Below are positions 1 through 6,984 of a stretch of DNA of 48,318 bases, piece by piece. The stretch spans positions 1-48,318 of the forward strand of contig JBDRVV010000016.1 in the NCBI GenBank assembly GCA_039802005.1, given 5' to 3'. The notes under the pieces were generated by a model. It saw only the letters and a program-made list of their open reading frames with translations, did not search any database and was not told the origin of the DNA. Both the position numbers and the translations under genes were made by a program. Every line of letters starts with the position of its first letter. Position 1 is the stretch's first letter. This DNA comes from a candidate division WOR-3 bacterium (GTDB lineage: Bacteria > Hydrothermota > Tepidihabitantia > SM23-42 > JAOAFX01).

Positions 1-2
1 AT

Positions 3-1127
3 AAGGGTGGGATAAAATCTACTATTTCTTGTCTGCGACTATTCAAGACCGCATTAAATAACGAAAAGATAAATAAATTTAACGATAAAGCAGTCCTTTT
101 CTTTCTCATTCCACCTATCCCGTCAGAGAGTTTTAGACGCCATTTAAGGCATTATTCAAACAAATTTATTTTGCGAAACGGAAATAGTTTCTTTGGACAG
201 GCATTCATCGCGGTCAATCGCAAATGTCCGTTCAATTGCTGGTATTGTAGTGCAGGCAACACGCAGGATAATGAATTGAGTTTAGAAGAACTGGATGGAG
301 TTATTTCGCTGTTTAAAGACTGGGGTGCAAGCACAATTGTCTTTACCGGTGGTGAACCACTTTTTAGGGATGATATAGATATTTTGATCTCAAAATATCA
401 TGAAGATCTGTCATTTGTTATATTGACTTCTGGTTATGGATTGAGTGTAAAAAGGGCAAAAAGACTGAAAGATAACGGTTTGTTTTCAATTTCTATCAGC
501 CTCGATCACTTTGACCCTAAAATCAATGACCGGTCAAGGGGTAGGGAAGGGGCATTTGACATTGCCCTAGATGCCATAAAGAATGCCAAGAGTGCTGGAT
601 TGTATACAGTCGTCCAGACCGTAGCAACAAGCGAATTGTTAAGGGATGGAGAGACAGAAAGATTCATAGACTTTGTAAAAAATTTAGATGTTGATGAATT
701 ATTCCTCCTTGAACCGCTCTGCACTGGAAGATTGTTTAGTAAAGAAAAAAATATCTATGTGAACAGCGAGGAGATAGAAAGATTAAAATCATTACATATT
801 AAATCAGCAAGAGAGAAAGATGGTTTAAAGGTTATCACATCTCCATTTATTGAAGACACAGAAAAATTTGGTTGTGGTGCTGGCACCCAGCATATCTATG
901 TTGATACTACTGGTGAACTCTGGCCCTGCAATTTTCTTCCAGTATCATTGGGGAATGTATTAAGAGAACCTGAGACGGTGAAGGAAAGACTGAAGAAATA
1001 TTTCAGTAAACCGTGTGGTTTTTGTCTTCTAAAAAAATATCATAAAAAATTATTGAGATACTATAACAATAGCCTCCCAGTTAAATTTGAATATGCTGAT
1101 AAAATATTAAAAGAAATGGCTGATTAA
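3..1127 (+). CDS. Radical SAM protein with SPASM-like C-terminus (5' partial)
   Basis: The frame stays open from base 3 to the TAA at 1127, so the gene starts outside the window; the TTG at 171 is only an internal codon. The extension upstream of 171 carries sensible protein sequence (PPIPSESFRRHL). A CPFNCWYC motif (C-x3-C-x2-C) starting near 228 binds the SAM-cleaving 4Fe-4S cluster. A GGEP motif follows near 350. The C-terminal third holds further cysteines (CGAGT, WPCNF, PCGFC) arranged like a SPASM or twitch auxiliary cluster. Family knowledge: such enzymes do radical chemistry on peptides or small molecules in the cytoplasm. The substrate is unknown. The next gene, a FabH-like ketosynthase, starts 120 nt downstream on the same strand and has its own promoter and SD, so a shared pathway is only a guess. 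Confidence 0.88.
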   Translation, partial: KGGIKSTISCLRLFKTALNNEKINKFNDKAVLFFLIPPIPSESFRRHLRHYSNKFILRNGNSFFGQAFIAVNRKCPFNCWYCSAGNTQDNELSLEELDGVISLFKDWGASTIVFTGGEPLFRDDIDILISKYHEDLSFVILTSGYGLSVKRAKRLKDNGLFSISISLDHFDPKINDRSRGREGAFDIALDAIKNAKSAGLYTVVQTVATSELLRDGETERFIDFVKNLDVDELFLLEPLCTGRLFSKEKNIYVNSEEIERLKSLHIKSAREKDGLKVITSPFIEDTEKFGCGAGTQHIYVDTTGELWPCNFLPVSLGNVLREPETVKERLKKYFSKPCGFCLLKKYHKKLLRYYNNSLPVKFEYADKILKEMAD

Positions 1128-1189
1128 TTTTAAGAGTTTGTAGGAAGAGCAGTTGTCGTTCTACCTTTGGTAGATAATAATGCGCCGTA

Positions 1190-1217
1190 TTGTAATGATA
1201 AAAAATTTGGATATAAT
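1190..1217 (+). promoter_or_regulatory. Sigma-70-type promoter for the FabH-like gene
   Basis: TTGTAA (1190-1195), 16-nt spacer, perfect TATAAT (1212-1217). The predicted transcript starts near 1224 and carries an AAGGAGG Shine-Dalgarno just before the TTG start at 1248, giving a leader of about 24 nt. The -35 box is weak. Confidence 0.55.
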
Positions 1218-1247
1218 TCACGAGTTAATGAATGCTAAGGAGGTTGT

Positions 1248-2273
1248 TTGATAAATAGAACAAAGATTTTGTCAATAAGTTATTATGTGCCGGAACAGGT
1301 TATAAAGACAATTGATATTGAAAAGAAATTGCAATTTAAAGAACGATTTGGTCTCCCTTATGGCCTTTTGACAAAGATGACAGGCTGTAAAGAACACCAT
1401 GAGGCAAGGGGTAAATTAGATGCATCAGATCTGGCGGTACGTGCGGCGCAGAAGGCAATAAATCAGGCAAAGATTAACCCAGAAGAGATTGACCTGGTTT
1501 TATTCTGTGCCTGTGACCATGATATTGATGAGCCTGCTACCGTTAATATCGTGGCGGAGAAATTAGGGTTGAAAAAAGTTTCCGCATTTGATATAAAGAA
1601 TGCCTGCAATTCTTTTTTAAACGGTCTGGATATTGCGGATGCAATGATAAAGAGCGATAAAGCAAGAACAGTTCTCGTTACCACCGGCGAGGTCATAACA
1701 AACTGGGTCTGTTATAACATAAGGTCAAGGGATGAACTTAAATACAAGGCTGCTGGATTGACCCTTGGTGATGGTGGTGCCGCAGCGATAGTGATGCCGA
1801 GTGAAACAGAAAACGGTATTCTAATGAGCCATTTTGAAACTTATGGAGAACACTGGCGGATTGCGACGGTTATGGCCGGTGGAACGATGTATCCAAGATG
1901 CCCTGCAGATTCGGATTTGGATGTTACCTATTTTCTTTCAGATAGTGAGAAAATTCTTGAACTTGCCTTAGAAAAAATCCCACCGTTGATGGAAAAGGTG
2001 ATGGCAAAAGTAGGGTGGAAACCCGGAGATGTTGATCTGGTAATTGGGCATCAAGTGACGATTAAGATAATGCGCGATATATTGAATCGGGTGAACATTC
2101 CATTTGAGAAGACTGTAGTAACGGTTGACCGCTATGGCAATACCGGTGCCGCAAGTATCCCGATTGCTATATGTACTGCACTGGAACAGAGGAGATTAAA
2201 ACCCGGAATGACGGTCTTACTCGTTGGTGGTGCAAGTGGATTTTCTGCAGGTGTTATGGCACTTATCTGGTGA
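1248..2273 (+). CDS. 3-oxoacyl-ACP synthase III (FabH)-like thiolase-fold enzyme
   Basis: This is a 341-aa thiolase-fold ketosynthase of the FabH/OleA/HMG-CoA-synthase group. The acyl-accepting Cys lies in NACNSF at about residue 119. His is in GHQV at about 268, replacing the GHQAN of typical FabH, and Asn is in GNTGAAS at about 298, so the Cys-His-Asn triad is complete. The C-terminal glycine-rich LLVGGASGFSAG segment is typical of the family. The start is TTG with an AAGGAGG SD 2-9 nt upstream, and the length is normal. In the cytoplasm it would condense an acyl-CoA or acyl-ACP with malonyl-ACP or a second acyl chain. Whether it initiates normal fatty acid synthesis or makes a special lipid cannot be decided. 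The radical SAM neighbours on both sides and the absence of other fab genes favour a specialised role (inference). Confidence 0.88.
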   Translation: MINRTKILSISYYVPEQVIKTIDIEKKLQFKERFGLPYGLLTKMTGCKEHHEARGKLDASDLAVRAAQKAINQAKINPEEIDLVLFCACDHDIDEPATVNIVAEKLGLKKVSAFDIKNACNSFLNGLDIADAMIKSDKARTVLVTTGEVITNWVCYNIRSRDELKYKAAGLTLGDGGAAAIVMPSETENGILMSHFETYGEHWRIATVMAGGTMYPRCPADSDLDVTYFLSDSEKILELALEKIPPLMEKVMAKVGWKPGDVDLVIGHQVTIKIMRDILNRVNIPFEKTVVTVDRYGNTGAASIPIAICTALEQRRLKPGMTVLLVGGASGFSAGVMALIW

Positions 2274-2275
2274 TG

Positions 2276-3628
2276 TTATCTTGGACCCAAACGATGACTC
2301 CTTATCGTTGCCTGGCGCAAAAATAAATGGAAGGCAATTGCCCAAAGTGTTGTGATTAAGTTTTTGGTTGACCGAAGTGTTTTTATAAATCTTTTAAATA
2401 TCGCACCCAAGTTATAAATTTTTTTCACAACATAATTCCGTGCATTTTCAAGTTCACTAACAGTCATTCCCAATGGGTGATAAGTTACCTCAGCAAATGT
2501 ATAATGTTCCCAATCTTCTGGATATCTCGTGTAGATTATCCTTCCTTGATTGTATAATTCTTCATATAATCTTGTGCCGGGCAAAGGTGTAAGATAGGTT
2601 ATCTGGATTGCATTGGCATTACTTTTTATTATATAATCTGTTCTTTCTTTAATTGTTTTCATTGTGTCGGTATCCATTCCAAACATAAACGCCCCGATGA
2701 CACCGATGCCATATTCATTGATTCTGCGGAAGATGATTTCCATTTTTTGATTACCTGTTTTAAGATTCAATTTTTTGTTTATATTCATCAATGCTGGTGT
2801 ATCTTGTGCTTCAATCCCAATGAAAAGGAGTTTACAACCACTCTTTGCCGCAAGATAAAGCAGATCTTCATCTTCACCAAAAGAGAATGTTGTCTGACAC
2901 CACCAGTCTTTTTTTATATTTTTTTCAATCATTATCCGACACAAATCCTTGAGTCTCTCTTTTGATGAAGGTGTGAAGCCTATAATGTTATCGTCAACAA
3001 AGAAAATTTTTTTCTGGGGAATTGTCTTTAGCTCATTGAGAACATCTTCAACTGGTCTGAATCTTTGATTCCTGCCATAAAATGCACTCACCGAACAGAA
3101 TTTGCAATCCATTGGGCAGCCCCGGCTTGTTTCAATTGAACCGAAGATATATTCGTTTGAAAAAATGTTGCGTCTGGGCAAAGGTAAATTGTTTAAATCT
3201 GCAGGTATTCCGCTATATACTTTCTTTAAATTGCCAAATTCAAAATCTTTAATTAATGAATGCCATACATTTTCTGCCTCTCCAAGCACCAGACTATCAG
3301 CAAACTGGAGTGCCTCATCAGGATACATTGTGATATGGAAACCACCCATCACCACCGGAATATTTTTCTTGCGAAAGATTTGGGCAATCTCATAGGCACG
3401 TGGTGCAGTAGCGGTAAACGTAGTTATACCTACGAGGTCTGCTTCCTGATAATGAAAAGATACAAAATTTTCATCGATCATGGTTATTTCCCAGTTATCA
3501 GGGGTCAGGGAGGCAATAATACCTAATCCGAGAGGTTGAAATCTTGTTGTGCGGTTTGCCGTAAGACCAACACGATTTTCGTAAAATCGCTGATTTATCG
3601 GATTAATCAGGAGTAACCGTCTTTTCAC
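2276..3628 (-). CDS. B12-binding-domain radical SAM protein
   Basis: The 450-aa protein starts with a Rossmann-like cobalamin-binding domain (residues ~1-140: LLINPINQRF, LGLGIIAS, VVMGGFHIT, LGEAE). The radical SAM core follows, with SRGCPMDCKFC at about residue 170 supplying the C-x3-C-x2-C cluster ligands. The C-terminal ~150 residues, including the GAFMFGMDTDT and TPLPGTRLY motifs, match the layout of B12-radical SAM enzymes with a DUF4070-like tail. Such proteins methylate or rearrange unactivated carbons in lipids and natural products; the substrate is not visible here. The start is GTG at 3626-3628 with no SD but a consensus promoter whose -10 ends 7 nt upstream, so the mRNA is probably leaderless. 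The 3' end faces the FabH-like gene with only 2 nt between the two stop codons. Confidence 0.9.
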   Translation of the reverse strand: MKRRLLLINPINQRFYENRVGLTANRTTRFQPLGLGIIASLTPDNWEITMIDENFVSFHYQEADLVGITTFTATAPRAYEIAQIFRKKNIPVVMGGFHITMYPDEALQFADSLVLGEAENVWHSLIKDFEFGNLKKVYSGIPADLNNLPLPRRNIFSNEYIFGSIETSRGCPMDCKFCSVSAFYGRNQRFRPVEDVLNELKTIPQKKIFFVDDNIIGFTPSSKERLKDLCRIMIEKNIKKDWWCQTTFSFGEDEDLLYLAAKSGCKLLFIGIEAQDTPALMNINKKLNLKTGNQKMEIIFRRINEYGIGVIGAFMFGMDTDTMKTIKERTDYIIKSNANAIQITYLTPLPGTRLYEELYNQGRIIYTRYPEDWEHYTFAEVTYHPLGMTVSELENARNYVVKKIYNLGAIFKRFIKTLRSTKNLITTLWAIAFHLFLRQATIRSHRLGPR

Positions 3629-3634
3629 TAATAA

Positions 3635-3662
3635 ATTATAGTAATATAAAAAACAAAGTCAA
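3635..3662 (-). promoter_or_regulatory. Consensus promoter giving a leaderless GTG-start mRNA
   Basis: On the minus strand: TTGACT (3657-3662), 16-nt spacer, TATAAT (3635-3640). The GTG start of the B12 radical SAM gene begins at 3628, so initiation 6-8 nt after the -10 box would fall almost on the start codon. Confidence 0.75.
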
Positions 3663-3703
3663 GGCAGAATTCTACTTCATTATAGATGTTATTGCGGACT
3701 TGC

Positions 3704-3731
3704 TTGACAAATCCGCTATTTCGGTTATAAT
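3704..3731 (+). promoter_or_regulatory. Perfect consensus promoter for tRNA-Met and the downstream operon
   Basis: TTGACA (3704-3709), 16-nt spacer, TATAAT (3726-3731): both boxes are perfect. The predicted start near 3738 leaves about 9 nt of 5' leader before the tRNA at 3747. No other promoter is visible before the CDS at 3828, so it probably drives that gene too. Confidence 0.82.
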
Positions 3732-3746
3732 AAAGTATATTTATAA

Positions 3747-3819
3747 GGCGGCGTAGCTCAGTTGGCAGAGCAGGAGAATCATAATCTCTGTGTCGGGGGT
3801 TCGACTCCCTCCGCCGCTA
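3747..3819 (+). tRNA. tRNA-Met (anticodon CAT)
   Basis: A full cloverleaf can be folded by hand. The acceptor stem is GGCGGCG/CGCCGCT (one terminal G-U), the D-stem GCTC/GAGC, the anticodon stem GGAGA/TCTCT with loop ATCATAA (CAT at positions 34-36), and the T-stem GGGGG/CCCTC with loop TTCGACT. CCA is not encoded. The anticodon stem lacks the three G-C pairs of initiator tRNA, so this is elongator Met. tRNA-Ile2, whose CAT is modified by TilS, is a less likely alternative. It sits 8 nt before the next start codon. Confidence 0.95.
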
Positions 3820-3827
3820 TAAAAATT

Positions 3828-6800
3828 ATGGTATCAATAAAAGAATATCTGAATGAAGCAACTAATTTTTACAGGCGCGTAGAAGTAATCACCGAATTTT
3901 TGAATAATTCCGGTATGCAGTTGAAAGAATTGATAAACCTGTTTGAAAAAATATTTGATGCTTTAAAACGCAGTAATAATTTGATAAATTTTTTGAAAAA
4001 TTATTCACAGACCTTTGAGTCACAGATGGTAAAGTTGGGAGATGAATTAACAGGAATTAAAGAGAAGGTTGTTTCATATCAAATACAACTTTCCAATATT
4101 GAACAGATTATACAACAAACACGAACATTAACCGATTCTATAGAGGAGAATGCTCATATATTTATAAAATTTGCGCGGATGATTACTTATCTCGCAGAAA
4201 ATATTGAGGTGAAAGCCTATCAGGCGAGACAAGAGGGTGTAGGGCTGGCAGTAATTGCCCGTGAGACATATAAAATCGCAAAATCTTCAGAATTATTGTT
4301 TCAACATTTTGACGAATTGCTTGAAGTTATCAGAAAAAATGTTGAGCCGTTCTCAGCTGAGATTGATATGACAATCAAGGATGCAAATGCTTCATCAAAG
4401 GATTTAATAGATTTTTTATCATCTCTTAAGACAGTAAGTGAATCAATAGAATTACTTAAGAAATTTATCCGTTCCATTGAAACCGGAAGTGAGATTTTTT
4501 CGGACCTCGAATTAAAAATAAACGAGAGGGTAAACAGTATTCAGAAACAGCTGACCGATGCTTTATATACAGTCGATGAAATATCAATAAGGGGTTCTGA
4601 AATTATTAGCCTTTCTCAAATTCTTTATGAAATGTATAATATTGTTAATGCTCAACATTACCGTAATAAAAACCCTTATGTGTTAAAGCAATTCAAATAT
4701 CTGATTGGTGAGAATTTAAGGATTTTGAAAAAAATAAATATTGGAATCTGTCCTTCTTTGTTGCCCTCAGAACTTTTAGAAGAAATACACTATATTATTA
4801 ATCAAATCACTAAATTATATGAACTTATTGTTAATAATGTGGGTGAAGTTGAAAACTTAAATTCTATAATGGACAAGATTGCAGGTATTAAAATGGATAT
4901 TAATCAAATTTTCTCTAATCGCAATATGATTGCTGATAAAATTTCTGATTTTAAAAAAATACTTCAAGAACAATTACTGATCATTGAAAATTTAACTGTA
5001 ATCGGTTCAAAAATTATAACAAAACTAAAAACTCTTGCTATATTTTCCCGATTGGAAAAAAGCCATAGCACCCAATATCACGAATTGATTACGCCTATTA
5101 TCGAAGAATACAATAAATTGTTAACACAGATGACTTCTTCTTTTAATGCCCTGGAATCAGGTGTTACATCGTTGAAAACTTTATTAAACAAACTTGATAC
5201 CATTTATTTACAGAAAGACTTTTCCCATATGGAACTTCCTGATTTCTCACGAATAAAAATATTTTATGATGATACACTCAGGGTATTTGAAAAGTGTTCT
5301 ATAGACATTAAGAATTTAAAGGACTTGATAGATAAATTAGATAGGGATAATTTTTTGTTAAAACACCACTGGAATGTATATGAAGAAGCAGCGCTCGGTG
5401 TTTTAAACTTTCAGTCTTACCTAAAAAGTCTTTTATCAGAAAAAGAACCTGTGCCCAGCTTTATAAAATCACAAAATGTTTTTGCAATAAACTTATTCAA
5501 TGATCCTGTAACACTGAAACCTGATTTAAAAACAGATGCGACATCGCAGCAGGTAATTGTGAACTACTCAACTGGATTATTCCAGTTTGGTTTTGGGACG
5601 AGTATAATCCCCGGACTTTGTGATGAGTATAATGTATCCGAAGATGGCAAAGATTATATTTTTCACTTGCGCGATGATTTAAAATTTGCGAATGGGAAGA
5701 AACTCAATATTGAGGATGTTAAAGCGGGGATATTAAGAGGTTTGAATGGTCCGAATCATAATCTTCTGGAAATGATCGCCGGTGCTAGGGAATATTTGCA
5801 ATCTAAAGATGAAAATCTGCTCTGGGTTAAAATTGTTGATCAACATAGAGTAAAGATAAGACTTGAATATCCATATCTTGCATTTTTATCAAGTTTTGCA
5901 ACGAATATTGCGGATCCGTATATAGATTTAGAATTACCTGTAGGGATGGGACCATTCAAGGTTTCTGCCTGGGATAGAGGTAAAGAATTGATTCTTGAGG
6001 CAAATGATTTCTATTTTGAAGAAAGGCCCTCGATAGATGTGCTGAAATTCATTATCACAGTTGATGATGATATGGGATATGAACTATTCAAAAGGGGAGA
6101 ATTATCAATTTATCAACCGGGGCATAGATTATTAAAGAAAGTAAAACAAGAATTTCCGGAATTGTTGATAACCATGCCAGAATTATCAGTTCAGTTTTTG
6201 TGTTTCAATTGTCAGAAGCCACCATTTAATAATAAATTTGTTAGACAGGCAATATGTTATGGAATAAATGTAGAAAAATTTGTTAATGATTTGCTCTCCG
6301 ATGTAGCAATTCCAGCAAAAGGTATATTTCCTCCATCGATGCCATCTTATAATAAAAAACTTGGTGGTTATAAATATGACCCTTCAAGAAGCAGAGAATT
6401 ACTAAGTCAGGCTGGGTTTCCTGGTGGATTGCCGGATAAATATCCCCTGCTGGTTAGCGACACGATAAATTCAATAAGAAGGGCGGAATTTATCAAAGCA
6501 AATCTGAATGAGATTGGAATAGGGATTGAGATAAATCCCCTACCCTGGCATGATTTCTTAGAGAATTGCTATAAAGGCAATTTTTTACTCTGCCTCCAGG
6601 GTTGGATAAGTGATACCGGAGATCCGGATAATTTTCTTTACCCTCTGTTTCATTCAAATTCCTTTGGTTATACAGGAAACACATTCTTTTTTTCAAATCC
6701 TGAAGTTGATAAGATGATTGATAATGCAAGACAGATAAGAAATATAAAACAGCGTATAAAATACTATCAGGAAATTGAAGAGAAAATAATTGACGAGGCA

Positions 6801-6974
6801 CCGGGTGTCTTTCTATTCCATTCTTTGAAAAGTCTTGTAGTCCGAAAGGGTGTACGCGGTTTTAAACCACATCCGTTGAGCATTATAAGGGCAAAATATA
6901 TTCAGCCTATTATGCTTATGGGTAACAAAGAAATTTTATCGGAAAGATTAAGTCCCCGATTTGTAAAGGTATAG
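3828..6974 (+). CDS. Soluble MCP-like helical domain fused to a family 5 solute-binding domain
   Basis: The protein has 1048 aa. I start it at ATG 3828; the frame is open further upstream but would run into the tRNA. Residues ~1-540 are almost entirely helical/coiled-coil. Residues ~126-155 (NIEVKAYQARQEG.. GLAVIARE..KIAKSS) align without gaps to the chemoreceptor signalling-tip consensus, about 12 of 30 identical to the consensus as I remember it. Residues ~550-1030 are a clear SBP_bac_5 (OppA/DppA-like) domain: VSEDGKDYIFHLRDDLKFANG, PVGMGPFKV and a late GWISDTGDPDNFLYPLF segment. No signal peptide, lipobox or TM segment is visible, so unlike normal SBPs it should be cytoplasmic. It probably senses or sequesters a ligand in the cytoplasm (inference). 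A coiled-coil gene follows 10 nt later, implying an operon. Confidence 0.85.
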   Translation: MVSIKEYLNEATNFYRRVEVITEFLNNSGMQLKELINLFEKIFDALKRSNNLINFLKNYSQTFESQMVKLGDELTGIKEKVVSYQIQLSNIEQIIQQTRTLTDSIEENAHIFIKFARMITYLAENIEVKAYQARQEGVGLAVIARETYKIAKSSELLFQHFDELLEVIRKNVEPFSAEIDMTIKDANASSKDLIDFLSSLKTVSESIELLKKFIRSIETGSEIFSDLELKINERVNSIQKQLTDALYTVDEISIRGSEIISLSQILYEMYNIVNAQHYRNKNPYVLKQFKYLIGENLRILKKINIGICPSLLPSELLEEIHYIINQITKLYELIVNNVGEVENLNSIMDKIAGIKMDINQIFSNRNMIADKISDFKKILQEQLLIIENLTVIGSKIITKLKTLAIFSRLEKSHSTQYHELITPIIEEYNKLLTQMTSSFNALESGVTSLKTLLNKLDTIYLQKDFSHMELPDFSRIKIFYDDTLRVFEKCSIDIKNLKDLIDKLDRDNFLLKHHWNVYEEAALGVLNFQSYLKSLLSEKEPVPSFIKSQNVFAINLFNDPVTLKPDLKTDATSQQVIVNYSTGLFQFGFGTSIIPGLCDEYNVSEDGKDYIFHLRDDLKFANGKKLNIEDVKAGILRGLNGPNHNLLEMIAGAREYLQSKDENLLWVKIVDQHRVKIRLEYPYLAFLSSFATNIADPYIDLELPVGMGPFKVSAWDRGKELILEANDFYFEERPSIDVLKFIITVDDDMGYELFKRGELSIYQPGHRLLKKVKQEFPELLITMPELSVQFLCFNCQKPPFNNKFVRQAICYGINVEKFVNDLLSDVAIPAKGIFPPSMPSYNKKLGGYKYDPSRSRELLSQAGFPGGLPDKYPLLVSDTINSIRRAEFIKANLNEIGIGIEINPLPWHDFLENCYKGNFLLCLQGWISDTGDPDNFLYPLFHSNSFGYTGNTFFFSNPEVDKMIDNARQIRNIKQRIKYYQEIEEKIIDEAPGVFLFHSLKSLVVRKGVRGFKPHPLSIIRAKYIQPIMLMGNKEILSERLSPRFVKV

Positions 6975-6984
6975 AGGGGGTGTT

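Noticed and set aside
171-1127. Treating TTG 171 as the true start of the radical SAM gene
   Set aside because: The frame is open to the window edge with plausible protein sequence and 171 has no SD.
1161-1173. CTACC-TTT-GGTAG hairpin after the first gene as a terminator
   Set aside because: The stem is only 5 bp and has no T-run; it could be a remnant of a GTAG palindrome but is too short to call.
3762-3827. Longer N-terminus of the MCP/SBP fusion beginning inside the tRNA
   Set aside because: Those codons are the tRNA sequence itself; ATG 3828 right after the tRNA is the sensible start.
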